From: Antedon mediterranea
Lineage: Eukaryota > Echinodermata > Crinoidea > Comatulida > Antedonidae
Length of the DNA stretch: 64,000 bases
Assembly: GCF_964355755.1 (NCBI RefSeq)
Contig: NC_092670.1
Span: forward strand, 16,987,201-17,051,200
Direction of reading: 5' to 3'
Of this stretch, positions 47,926 to 60,600 are shown in pieces. The notes under the pieces were generated by a model that was not told the DNA's origin, did no database searches, and was given only the letters and a program-made list of their open reading frames with translations. A program made the position numbers and the translations under genes. Each line of letters starts with the position of its first letter. Position 1 is the first letter of the stretch.

Positions 47926-50570
47926 AAAGTAAGTAAATGGAAGCGTTGGAGGAAATATAGGTGAATATCGTGAAGGTTCGATTCACTCCGCCGATTCCGT
48001 CAATGTTTACTTCCGATCATAGAAACCGTGACACACACACACTTTATTATTCGCCCACCTGTTACGCCGGAACAAAATGTTTCTGTAACCAGTAAAGGAT
48101 ACAGAAATTGAAATATTAATAGTATAATCATGGAGAAATAATTATTATTACTCTATGGTATAATGTTGAATTGAATAAATGAATACCTGAATAAATTGTG
48201 TAAAGTTCTAACCGTGCCATATCATTAATAATAGATACCGGCCGGTGTTTTTGTTCAAATACCTACATTGCATTTGGGTACTGCGGTACCGTACCCTGGG
48301 ACATAAACGTTTTGATTAAAAATTAGCGACTCGATTTATTGTGTAATGGGTTGCCGTAAATATGTATAAATGCTTGGTGATATTGGCTTTTTCCTTCATC
48401 AAACTTCAGACTAACTTATACCGGTCTAAAACGCTTTGAAGACGGTGTGAAATCTAGAGGTAAACCTAACCCTATCGACCCAAGAAATCTCGCGAGACTC
48501 TACGATTAATGGTGCTATGGATAGGCCGTCACACAGCAATTGTTGCGTTGTCTTTCACCGCCTGCCCTTCGTAAATCGTCCGGTCTCTCTTGGGGATGTT
48601 TCAAATCTTTTGCAGTAATTTGTTGCAATCGGCGTCATGGTTGGATGAAAGTCGGTCGTTTTAACAGGTAAACTTTGCGGAAAGGTGACACTGAATGGTT
48701 AGACGAAATGTCATATAATGTTTAATGTGAGTACCGACTCGGCATCGGAAGTTTACAGTCATACAAGCTATGCACATTAAGTATCAATAATGTAGCAACT
48801 ATAATTACCCATGTTAATAAATCAAACCAACTTTCTCACAACAGCATTTTCATACCGGTATCATTAAGTTTTTGTTTGATATTAATGTGAAGAGATTTGT
48901 GCTAAGAGATGTAAGGTGGAGGGAAGGGGTTCGATTGGAGTTGTGCAGCGGGTACAATGCTGTGAGCCATTTTTATGATGCAGGAGTGTGTCATTGTTAA
49001 CCTATGACGACTTCGATAAACTATTTTGTGGGATGTGTTTGTGTTGTTATTCTCATCGATTTTACACAGGTGAAGTCGAGTTTAAGTATTTTACCTGTAT
49101 ACAATTTGTCGGGATAAACACCAAAACAACCCATGCTTATTATTAGTTTCTTTATATCAATTATACTTTTGAACAAAGATGGCTAAACATGACATTATAC
49201 CGTTCTTAATATCCTGTTCATTTATTTTGTGTTCTATTATATTTGTAACAATAAATGTTTTCGCTATAGAATAGGGTTAAACATTGTTATTCTCCAGTCT
49301 GACGTTTAAATTGTGAGAGCTATTGTGACGAGTTATTGATAAGATTGTCTACTTAATTTTTACTGCTTTCTTGACAAAAAGGCTTTGACAAGCGGTATAG
49401 TAGTTATTTATGAAATCATTTCCATTCTTGAGTCGCCTTAAGGTATTCTTTGCAGACCGCTTTCAGGAGGATTCATTTATTTTAGACGGGTCCATTTAGA
49501 CGAGTGTCAATCGTTAGTATTCCCGCTTGTTTGTCTTCAGTCTGTTGTTTGTTACAACTTACATTACATGAATGTAGGCTTTTTTTTTTAAAGTAGGACT
49601 GTAGGCCTGTTTTTCTTTTTGGTTAATGTTGATCCAATTGAAAGTACTAAAAATAGTACTTATTTACTATTGGATCAACGAAAAAGTAAAAATTCTCTTC
49701 TATAATATTATGAAAAAAAAATGAAATTATTTCAAGATTTTAGGCATGTAGGTCTATAGTTTGTGTTTACTAGGCCTACGACACGGAAAGCATGTGTATA
49801 ATCGTCAGATAGTCGATCATTAGTTGTTGTACATTTCAATTTTAATTTAATACATAATAGCAAAATACATAAAAGAACATTGTGACAGTAATAATAATAA
49901 TAGGCCTACAATATAAACAAATAAAATCATTACCATACGGTAATAAGTCGACCCACTGCACCAATGCCAGATATTCTTAGGCCTATTTTATTTTACCAGG
50001 TATCAGCATTTTCTAAAAATAGATATTAGGCCTTCTGACCTAATTTCTATAATTTTTAAATAAATTGTGTTTTGTTTGTAAGTAGGCCAAATAGGCAGTT
50101 CAGTGATCAAGCAGGCATTGGCATTATATCGAAAAGATCTGCTGAGCACTAGTGTGCCTTTAGGATAGGCACTGAGTGTAGGAATAACTGCATCTAAAAC
50201 TAATAATGTTAATTGAAAGTGAAGTGCGTACAATCAAATTGCAGGCAGGATACCTATGTGGGAGGCAGGTTCAATTGTTAAACCCTGATTATAATCCCTG
50301 TATTTTGACAAGTTAAGTTGTGTCGAAAATTAGAAGCAGAAGTAACAATCAAATCAGAAAATCGGATACAAATTAAATAGCAGTTTAATTCATTCGATCC
50401 GTCTTGATTGGAATGGGTTATGATTAATAATACGACCAGGGAGGCAATACGAATGTTATTTTTGTGAGATGATCACCTTTTACTATTACATCTGGCTACC
50501 AGATGCTACTTCTGCAAAAAAGGTTTTCTAAAGTTTACCATGTGTATAGTTGTAGACCATGTTTCATTTA
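47926..50570. other. Intergenic, candidate regulatory words only
   Basis: Holds a TCTCGCGAGA palindrome at 48488-48497, a 52-nt hairpin at 49628-49679 (arms GTTGATCCAAT and AGTACT) and TAGGCCTA palindromes at 49771, 49901 and 49978. No coding exon recognised. Confidence 0.45.
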
Positions 50571-50690
50571 TTAAGCTCTGTCTACACTATCAAAAATGTG
50601 CCCAAATATAGTAGTGATATAACGTCATCATGTTGATGGGCGCATCACATTTTTTTTGTCACATACAATTTTATAGTGTAGACAGAATTT
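50571..50690. mobile_element. CTACACTATCAAACT MITE family, short copy
   Basis: TTAAGCTCTGTCTACACTAT at the left and ATAGTGTAGACAGAATTT at the right, with CCCAAATATAGTAGTGATAT and GGGCGCATCACATTTTTTTT inside. About 40 bp shorter than full-length copies because the AACTAGTTTGACAAAAA block is missing. Confidence 0.8.
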
Positions 50691-52244
50691 GGACAAAAAT
50701 AGACTGTTTGTTTGCTATAAAAACACACATTTAAGGGCGTTGTTGATTGGATGGGGGATGTTGGTTCGGAAGGAAGGCCATTGATGTCGATAAGTGGGAA
50801 ACTTAACTTGGATTGTTGCATGGTTTTGAAAAGAGGTGATACCATGTTTTGTAATGACTAATAATAATACTAGGCAATATAGAAAGAAACAGTCGGTTAC
50901 ACTAGATACTATACATGTTAATTATCAATGTGATTTAAGTGTCGATTTTCGACAATTGCAATCATATCCTTGTGTATAAGATCGTATACGTAACAGTATA
51001 ACATATATCGCCTTACTCCACAGTGTTGCGATACCGCTGATACGTTTATTCAATATATAGCGCACTATATTGTCCACGCGCTTCCAATCTTATGAATATT
51101 TATGAAGGAAATTAATTGTAAACAATCTTTCGGTAGAGAATAAAGGGTGTTTATCTAATGATGGCTCTTTTTCCGTATCATTAATTGATCCGATTTAAAA
51201 ACCGTAATCACGATACCCTACACGCGCTTGAGGGTTATGTGAGCTCCAATGCGTCATAAGTTTCCATGGCAACGGTAGGCGGTTAATACTCCAGTAATTG
51301 TTGGTAGGCAGTTTAGTAATAATATGATTGTTTCATCATTCTTATTTGTAATATAGGAATTCCCCTTTTCTGCAATTGTTGTTACTAATGATTATATAAA
51401 TAAATTGTTGGAAACTTCTGGTCATTGGTCGTAAATACAATATAAATGCACGGTACCATACCGTAGAGTACGGTACTTCACCTGCTTTCACCTTTATATT
51501 TCGCAGTACTTTTAGGCTATTAACGTGATAAACAAAAATAACACATAGATTAATCATAACAAATAATACAAAATTCTTAATTCATTCATCTCATCAATGT
51601 TCAGATAGGATTCCACAGGTCCTACGTCACTTGTATTGTACAAATTCGGATTTGTATCGTCGCCGCCTTATAGAAGATTTAGATTCCTATATTATGATAG
51701 GTGGTATTAATAATTTATAAGAATGATAGCGGAACTCGGAAGGAAAAATCATATGAGAAAACCGCAATTCAGACTAAGTTTGTGCTTATGTCATATCAAC
51801 ATGTCCCGTACTTAATGTCATCGACCAGGAGAAGTCCCTGGATCAGGCTAAAATACGATATAAATTATAACGGCCTAAAATATGAGAGATCAGTCTCATA
51901 AATAGATGCGTTATGGGGCCGCCGTATACACGTCGTGAGCGAACTCTATACGCACGTAAATGTCGAGTCACGCTCTTTATGGGACGTGCGGACCAGTCTA
52001 TCCAGTATGTTACCGATACATCACATTTATCAAATGAATTATATCAGTGTGTTACAGTAATTTAAAGCGTTATACCGTATCTAGCTAGCCTCATTTGTCC
52101 TTAATCCCACTGAATTAAGTAAATTATGTTCTTTTAAAATAATATTGTACCGTAACAAATTCGCTGATTGTGGTAAAACAGTCGACTATTGGTAGAGTCC
52201 AGGTTAAGACTGTATAACGATTTCCTAGAAGTTGACTGTTCGTT
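50691..52244. other. Intergenic, no gene seen
   Basis: Contains a candidate RFX X-box, GTTTCCATGGCAAC, at 51260-51273, next to a TGCGTCATAAG word. No exon-like sequence. Confidence 0.45.
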
Positions 52245-52358
52245 AAGCTTGGTTCCCGACGCCAAGGAGACGGCCCCAGAACAGCCGTTTATGATTGGTC
52301 AACTCACTTTGATTGCGCCTACGTCGTTGCGATGCGTCCTATAGTGGGAACCAAGCTG
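52245..52358. mobile_element. 114-bp MITE with AGCTTGGTTCCC ends
   Basis: AGCTTGGTTCCCGAC at the left and GTGGGAACCAAGCT at the right form 12-bp perfect inverted repeats. The interior is GC-richer (GCCAAGGAGACGGCCCCAG) and non-coding. Single copy in the window; superfamily not assigned. Confidence 0.65.
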
Positions 52359-53459
52359 TATTCATTGAAAAACACTGTCTGTCTGTAACATCGAAACTAT
52401 AGATCCAACCCACGTATGTATAGCCGCTTCGTTTTACGGCCCACTCTCAAGGAAAAATACCAGATTAAATTGGTTATTTTTGGAGAAAAACAATTTAATG
52501 GCTCTTCCTCTATTAACAATTATTAGTATGGGTGTATGCACAAAACGACCGCCTTTTATGGTAATAAAAATATTGCACCTATTTATATTTTTACATTGTA
52601 ACAATCGAAAGACGAGAGAACCCTGGAAAATCTAAAAATTATGTTGCTAAACGTATGGACTGATGTGTTGATGAGAGAGTGGGTGGTGTGGGTGACGTTC
52701 ATATGTTATGTTGGTATATACTTAAGCATAAACAAAGTTAATTTGACTCGCATTTATTTGAAAAACACAACAATAGGGCCTATAGAAAAGGACATTTCAA
52801 AATATAGTTCATAATCACACCCGACATTAGTTATATCTGACAAACATCTCACCCTCCTACCTGCGTGTCCCAGACAACATACCATTGTTAAATTAAATGT
52901 CTAAACCATACGTTATTATAAGTCCCGGGCAGATGGGAAAGGATGCCAAAAAAAGAAGAAAGATATGTGACCCAGAAGCGACGACGGATAAACTTGTTCA
53001 GTGTCTGTCTAGACGCGTATTACCACCTGCTTTATAAGATTTTTCTTTGCACCCTCCCGTGGACGTGATACTTTACACTGCCTGGATAAATAGATTTACT
53101 AAACTGTATGTCTGTATTCCTCACTATAGGCTTATTGTACCGTCTACAGGTAACGCTAAACCGTAATTAATGACAATTCTTTTACCGAATAATTTATATC
53201 GCACTTCATTTTACTGATTGTTTTAATATAAACATATACAATGCTTGTACAGACACTAAAAGTTTGTTAGGCCAAAATAAAAGAGGGCGCTCTGTAATAG
53301 ATGAAAGACTATTGTTTCATTAAATTGTTTTATTGTCTTAATTCCACAAAGATATCGTGGATATAATGTTCCATTACTAATTCTTCCATGATTTTCATAG
53401 ACTTAAATTTGCCTAATAGTGTACATCCAGATTATTGTTGTGTATGTGTGAATCGGTCA
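52359..53459. other. Intergenic, no gene seen
   Basis: AT-rich sequence with no supportable features. Confidence 0.5.
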
Positions 53460-53768
53460 GTACTACCGGGTGTGTGACGCTGTCTGAGTTGGCCTTTAGA
53501 CTACTGATCGTGAGATCGCGGTTCGAATCCAACTCTGCCACATTGCGTATATCCTTAAGCAAGATACTTTACTTACAGTTGCCTCTCTCCACCCAGGTGT
53601 ATAAATGGGTACCCGGTTAGATCAAGACACAACTTTGCACTGATTACTAGCTGCATTATGGGAGTTATGTTTCCATACGTGTTTGATGCAAAAATGACCG
53701 GGGTAAATGTTCAGCGCTTAGAGGTTTCACAACATTAGGCGCTATATAAATCCAGGATATTATTATTA
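53460..53768 (+). mobile_element. tRNA-derived SINE, copy 2
   Basis: The tRNA-like head has GTCTGAGTTGGCC (A box) and GGTTCGAATCC (B box). The body, with TTGCCTCTCTCCACCCAGGT, GGTTAGATCAAGACACAAC and TTTGCACTGATTACTAG, ends GGCGCTATATAAATCCAGG followed by ATT repeats. The same family as 30737-31013, in opposite orientation; the two copies are clearly diverged, so neither is very young. Confidence 0.9.
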
Positions 53769-55279
53769 CCGACCGAACATTCTGATGAATGTAACTAATG
53801 TAATGGCGTTATGTAACATAGGCTAGCAGAAATGTTATAACCTCACATTGTCAGATATTGTCGTATAACACTGAAAATGTAATACCCGTGATAGGTAATT
53901 GTTCATATATCCCAAACATCAGGGATCCACCAAAGCGCCCGACTTAACGAATTCTTTGACGTCGAGACATAAGTCGTGTAAATTAACTATGAAAATAGAA
54001 CAATTTTGAACTGTACCGTATGCATTCCATGTTGGCGCAAGTTATACAATGTCTAGACTCTTCTTAAAACAAATTGTACTTTAACTCATTCAACTAAACC
54101 CAGACGAATTTAATTGTAAAGTTGTATTGTTATTAAATATATTTTACTCTGGGAATGCGAGTGATAAAGCTATTTTAATTTAGACATGGACCTATATCTC
54201 GAGTCTCTCACAGTTCCTGAATTCTTGCTTTATGTTGTGTATATGTTAATACTCAAAAACACGGCAATTTGTGTAGCCCCTATCGAATATACACCGATAC
54301 CTCTAATCGAAATAGTTCTGCGTTGGTTCCACCCATGATTGAACGCAAGAAGTACGCACAACGCATGAGTTTGACCAATCATCCGACCTTAGTTAACGAA
54401 CGTGAGAATGGTCAGCCTTGGACGACAAATTAAGATTTTAGAAATGTCATTAAAAAAAAACACAATAACGAAAACTGGCGATTAAATTCATCTAGCAGTG
54501 TATAAGATTTAAGAAGTTTTGTTTTGTAAAGATATTATTTCTTATGACATACCAAGAGGAATAAGACGTTGGTTTTGCCGCAGGTATAGGCTGCTATACA
54601 TCATTGTGTATGGCTTAACGTCAATGCTCTAGCCTTAACCTTGGTGTTTTCTAATGGATAAGAGCTATATGTCAATGCTGTAGTACGCAAAGAAAGTACG
54701 AGAAACCAATGACGTCCTTCACAATTATTGTTTTCTAATGTCGTGAAAAATGTAAGACTACAAGTTTTAATCGGATTGGTTTGCAATGATCTTAATCTGA
54801 CAGAACGTACACCTGAGTATTAACATTTCTGAGAAAATCTGATAGGAAATTAGAAATAAACACACACCAATAAAATGTACCGTAGTTAAATGTCCTCTAC
54901 GAAACCCAGTGACAAAATATATTAGGGAAGTGGTACGGTGTATTTCCGATTTCATCGATATCGATTTATGTAGCTGATTTTACATCCGATATCATTTTCC
55001 ATGAACCTCAAAACTCATATCCTTCGATAAGTGACGAGGAAAACAGTCAAATGATATTTAAATTGTAAAAATGCATCAATGGTTAAAAGAAGCCACATAA
55101 TGTAAAGGATAGGTCTAAGTCGAATGCACAATACAATCTATAAAAAAAACACCACATTATTATAGAGCATTCGGCAGAAATCGTCGAAAACTCATTATGA
55201 TCAATACATCAGTACCGATAATACTAAATTATCATTTTCCATACAATAAAGGATCAAACAAGAAATACAATGATGTAGT
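53769..55279. other. Intergenic, no gene seen
   Basis: AT-rich sequence with no supportable features. Confidence 0.5.
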
Positions 55280-55346
55280 TATTATCTATATAATATTTAT
55301 TGAAACTACACTTTTACAACGGTGGCACACGTTTATATACACGGTG
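55280..55346. repeat. Dispersed repeat, near copy at 38338-38400
   Basis: GAAACTACACTTTTACAACG, GTGGCACACGTTTATA and ACACGGTGAG match GAAACTACACTTTTACAATG, GTGGCACACGTTCATA and ACACGGTATGAG at 38338-38400, in the same orientation. The two copies bracket the SoxE gene. Confidence 0.7.
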
Positions 55347-55616
55347 AGTTCTTATAAAATAGACAACAAACAGATACAAAAATAATAATCGATCGCTGTC
55401 GGTCACTGAGATATTCAAATTACAAAAATTAAGCAGTTAATAACTACGAATAATAATTGGCAAAATAGTAATACTGAAGAACTGAAAATAATAATAAATA
55501 GGCCTAAAAATAATTGAAAACAACAACTGAGAAGAATACACAAAACATGTACGTATATATTACCTGTCAACAATCGTTGTTCGCGTATATTATTAGTTAT
55601 CACTATTTGGCGGAAC

Positions 55617-55940
55617 GTATTGTCCCCTGAAAACATGAAAAATGAAGATTAATAAAATCAGACTTTGAATAGGTCAAATAGTTTAACAAAATGAATCAAT
55701 TAATTAACAAACGTAAAACCCGAAAAATGATATATTCTTTAATAAAATGACAAAAGAAACGGTTAAATTCAACCAAAAACCAGCCAATTTGACTATTTTT
55801 TGCTTTAAATTACAGTTTTCAGGTAAAATATTGTTTTTCGATCCAATTTTTGGTAAAAGTGATTAACTATTATGTGACATTAAAATGGTATATTCAACAA
55901 CAACAAATATTTTTTTCAGGGGGACAATACAGTACATCTT
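55617..55940. mobile_element. MITE, GTATTGTCCCCC family, copy 3
   Basis: GTATTGTCCCC at the left and GGGGGACAATAC at the right, with CAGACTTTGAATAGG, TTTGCTTTAAATTACAG and CTATTATGTGACATTAAAAT inside, matching the element at 19485-19837. The outermost bases are eroded. Confidence 0.75.
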
Positions 55941-57323
55941 TCAGCAGTTTTATTTAACATGATTCCCATAGATAATTTATCGCACAATTCTAATCACCGT
56001 GGGCATCTGTTTCTACCAGCCTTTAGGCTTTTCTTTAATCGTGATGGTTTTGATTTTGAGACATGAATTACGTCATACCCAGGTTACTTTACTATATATC
56101 AATCCTGGCCTGTCGGTCAGGACCCAGCACCTCACCAAACACCCGTTGTGATACCGCTAGTCGCTCCCACTACCAAATTACCTGCGCGGCTTGGATGCTA
56201 TAATAAATATTACTGCCGAGGCAAATTTGCCGAGTTAATGGATGTAAAACTCATCATTGTTGTTCCCCTAGACATAACTTGAACTTGATAATGTCTGGGT
56301 TTTATGATCATCCCGACCCTGCTCCGTCTTCCCTGCAGCGTTCTCTACGTGGTGGTACCTGGAAAACCCATCCAATGCAATTGTAATGTTTGTAAAAGTC
56401 AAATAACAAATGTCTGTGTTTGTAATTTTTATTTTGTTGAAGATCAATTAGGTGTAATTTGTAACCATGCTTTGTCTGCTGGGCTTTGTTAAAAACGAAT
56501 AAGGTGGAAACTGTTCCTAAAAATCTTAGGCCTATATGGAATAAGTAATGTATGTTTTAAATAAATATGAATGATAAATAAGTAATAAGTTTAACAACAC
56601 TGAATACGTTTTTCATTTCATCTCATTACTCGAATTCAAAACAATAGGCCTAACATTAAAAACAGTACAGGAATGAATTCAGGGTAGCAAACTAGTAACC
56701 ATATATCAAACTTTTTTTCCATTTAAGGGGATTGCTGACAACATCTCCTTCTTCTTCTCCTCTGTGTGATGTGCCACTATGGTGATCTACCAGAACTCAA
56801 TGATTTTTTGTGTAACAAATTATTCTTGATTCTGTGTCAGAGGTTTAATTTTTACTAGACTCGGAAGTAGTCTTAGGTCTTCATTCAGGACGCTTGACCA
56901 CCTATTCTGGTCAACAAACTCTCAATGGTCCATATAATATCACCACCTATTGTAATTTTATAACTACTTGGTTTTTATTACTATTAATTATCATAATGAA
57001 AGCGATCGGCTACTGTTTGTGAGTAATCTTGTGCCGAATACGTCGTCGGCCGAACGGAACCGACAACGAAGACGCCAATTCCTTGGCGTATTATGTATCG
57101 TGTCTGAATCGAATTAAAATTTAATATTTTATTGACTTTATTATAAAGTTTCTAATAGATATTCCCTTTACGACATATATTATCCAAAATACGACAACTT
57201 TATAACCTTGTTTTTTGTTTTGTAAATTTAAGTTAACCACAAAATTCTTTTTTTTTCTTTCACCGTATTTTTATATTTTTCTTTGAAGATATTACTGAGT
57301 ACTGCTCAGAGGGGGCGCTAGAC
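55941..57323. other. LMF1 upstream region, no other gene
   Basis: No coding exon recognised. The 200 bp before the LMF1 start shift to higher GC. TAGGCCTA palindromes lie at 56527 and 56645. Confidence 0.45.
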
Positions 57324-57431
57324 ATGTTTCTTAAATTTGTTTCTGTTTATTTGTTGTCGAGTCGGGAGTCTCCCCGGCGGCCGGCCTAGCTGCTAGCTCT
57401 CTCTCTCTCTCCCAGCTTCGGTGACCAAAAT
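57324..57431 (+). promoter_or_regulatory. LMF1 leader with uORF and CT tract
   Basis: If transcription starts upstream of 57324, the leader contains an ATG at 57324 opening a 21-codon frame that stops at 57389, before the main ATG. A CT run (about 57397-57412) follows. The 5' end is not defined, so whether the uORF is in the mRNA is unknown. Confidence 0.35.
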
Positions 57432-57636
57432 ATGGAGGGTACGGCGTCCGTGCGACAACGGCCGAGGCCTAGCCACAAAGTTCGATCTGAAAACAACTCG
57501 GAGAATAAAGAAAAACATGATAAAAAAGAAAATAAATTCACAAAGACTATATCTAATAATACAAACATTGAATTGAAGTCTGGTACTTATTGGTTAACCC
57601 GCATCGTATTTCTCCGTTTCCAGGCCTTCATTTATT
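57432..57636 (+). CDS. LMF1 exon 1
   Basis: ATG in good context (AAAATATGG), then a charged, hydrophilic N terminus (residues 1-50, Lys/Asn/Glu-rich, cytosolic in the family) and the start of the first membrane span, GTYWLTRIVFLRFQAFIY. Donor GTAAGT at 57637, phase 1. Confidence 0.93.
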
Positions 57637-60600
57637 GTAAGTTATTATGTATCACACAGGAATCAATTGACTTTTCTCCCCGTAACTAATAATTTGTGAG
57701 AGGAAAGGAAGTGATCATTAGGTCTATATGATTGGATTATTTTTATAAGAAAACTGAAAGAAACAAACTATAATAAATTAGTACTTATTTTTCAGGTGGT
57801 TGGTGGGAGAAGGGGTGGCAGCAGGGGTTAGGATAGGAGGAGGGAAGTAGTTGGGGTGGGGGTTTGTTTGTGTACTACTACTACTAGGCCTAGACTCAGA
57901 GGATACAGTAAAGTTGGCAGTTAATTCTTTCCATTCAGAAATCTTTGCTATGAACTGAGATACATAACATTTTAGTTGGTTCTTTATTTACTCACTTACT
58001 TTTGCAGTTGTTGCATACCTAGTTGCATTGCATCAAAACAAAGAACTCATCGGCAGTAAGGGACTCTTACCGGCAAATTTATACTTAAAGCGCATCAATG
58101 ATCATGTGAACGGAAACATCTGGCAGGGGTTGAACTTTGGTCCAACATTACTATGGTTTACAGACCTGAAGGAAGTTGACTACTGGTTGGATGCCATCGC
58201 ATACAGTGGACTGATGTTGTCTGGTTTTGTCATCATCACTGGATGTTGTAATATGATCATTATGGCTGCCTTATGGATCCTTTACCATTCACTGGTAAAT
58301 GTTGGACAACGATGGTAAGTAAGTTTATATGCTGGTTTTTTACACCATTATATTTCTTTTACAGCAATTGACATTTGAATGGACTCTTTACTTACATTAT
58401 TTTTGTTTCCTTTTTTTTTGTTTAGGTATGGTTTTGGTAAGTTTACATTCTATTACAAACTAAATTATTTAACAATGATCGATTAGCTTACTAATGTGGA
58501 AAGCATTGTCATTGAGTACTGTAATTCTTTTTTTTTTAGGATGGGAGTCCCAGCTGTTGGAGTGTGGATTTCTTGCAATATTTATGTGTCCATTGTTCAC
58601 GCTAAAGCAGGTTCCGAGAAACACCCCTACACCTGTAGTAACTTTGTTTGGATTTCGTTGGCTTATATTTCGCATTATGATTGGAGCTGTAAGTTTTGTT
58701 TGTTTGTTTGTTTATTGATTTTTCACAAATAATAATATATAAAATATTTCTTTATAGATTTTTAAGTATAAATTAGTAAGTACTAATATTAAATTTTACT
58801 TGAAATGCTGTACAATTTTTGAAACATCTAAAATATTTAATATTTTGAATTTTCTAAAACCATTTTCTTGACACAAAAATGCACGTTTGTTGCAAATTGC
58901 ACTACAGATTTTTGAAATATATTTCAGACAGTTCTTTGATAAACTGTTAACATTTGGTTGAAGGAGTTGACATATTTTTTTTACTCTGTAGGGACTAATC
59001 AAGATTCGTGGTGATCAGTGCTGGAGGGATCTTACTTGTATGAATTACCATTATGAAGTAAGATTACTCATATAATGTGAACCCACCTCAAATTTATAAT
59101 AGGAAGGTTTGATTTGCGGTGTGCAAAACCATTGTACCCATGCATGGACATGGGATGTGCTTCCACACTCCTCCTCATGGCAGATTCTAGGTCCAGACAA
59201 CCAGACCAGACCAATAGACATAGGTCCTACAGTAGGTTGTCGCAGAACAAAAGCTTCCTAACAATTTTAGAGGATTATTATTGTGACTTTTAAGAAACCA
59301 TATTTTCTGAAAACTGTATTCGAAACCAGAATTGTTACAGTTCAAAAAGTTTTAAATTCTTTTCTTCTATTCATGCAAAATACATATACATCTGACTCTT
59401 CCAAAAAAACAAACAAATTGGTCCAAATCATGGTTCTTCAGTGTCTGTCTACACTATCAAACTAGTTTGACAAAAACAGTGTGATTTGCCCAAATATGGT
59501 AGTGATATGCTTAAATATGGTAGTGATATGACATCATGTCCATATATGGGCACATCACATTTTTTGTCACATAAAGTTTGATAGTGTAGACAGAGCTTTA
59601 GGAAAGTTGACTGAAAAAAAATCATTTTGATCAAATATGCAGTTTAGTAGCATCAATGATGAAAATAATAGCAAAAAGTAATGTTGAAAATACTTGTTTT
59701 TGAAGTTGAAGTTTTCTATGTTGCCTGTGTGATTTATCACTCATTTTTGTAAAAAAATATGACTTTTATACTTAGTTAAATAATCTAGCATTGAAATGTG
59801 GTGAAGCATATAGCATTTCTACATTATTTATGATAGCAACTTTCATAGAGAAAGTAGGTCTTAGTGTTGTTGCAATGTTGATGTGATTATATTACCGCTA
59901 TTCTGTCATTGCCGTTTACTAAAGATAAAAACTAAATATTGATCGTGTTTTTGTAGACAAAGTTTATATGAAATCATAGTATTAGTAGAATGTTGGCAGA
60001 TACATTTTAAAATACAATCTTTGACTTGAAAGAATAAATCAGATTATCTCATCTCGTCATAAAATACCAGTTAGGTTTGTCAGTTTTACAAATGTTTGTA
60101 TCTAAATTTTTTGTGTTTTTTATAGACACAACCAGTTCCTAATCCCATTAGCTACTATCTGCATCAATGCCCAACTTGGATGCATCAATTTGAAACAGCA
60201 TCAAATCATTTTATTGAACTAGTTGTTCCCTGGTTGCTAATTATTCCTTGGAAACCAACACTGATGATAGGTGGCACTATTCAAATTTTATTTCAGGTAT
60301 GTGCTATAGTCTTAAGAGATTCTAAACATTTAAAGCAATTAAAATTAAAATACAATGAACGTTTATGAGTTAATGCGGAGGATATTCTTATGAGTTGATT
60401 AAAGAGAAGAAGTAGAGCTTAGTTGATGGGACCTTCAGATTGGATGTAAAGCCATTGGTCCTGTGTAGTGCATATAGTGCATGTTAAAGAAATTGATACA
60501 CTTTTTGAAAAGAGTAAGGGATTGTCTCTCGGTGTGCTGATCTGGTGGGCACTGGCTGCCATGTGTCTGTGGAGTGCCTCATCCGAATTTCCGCACTTGA

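Noticed and set aside
53460-53540. Functional tRNA gene
   Set aside because: A and B boxes are good, but the head continues directly into the SINE body shared with 30737-31013 and does not close as a cloverleaf.
58028-58318. Separate small membrane-protein gene starting at the internal ATG 58028
   Set aside because: It is LMF1 exon 2; sequence before this ATG back to the acceptor at 58008 also matches LMF1.
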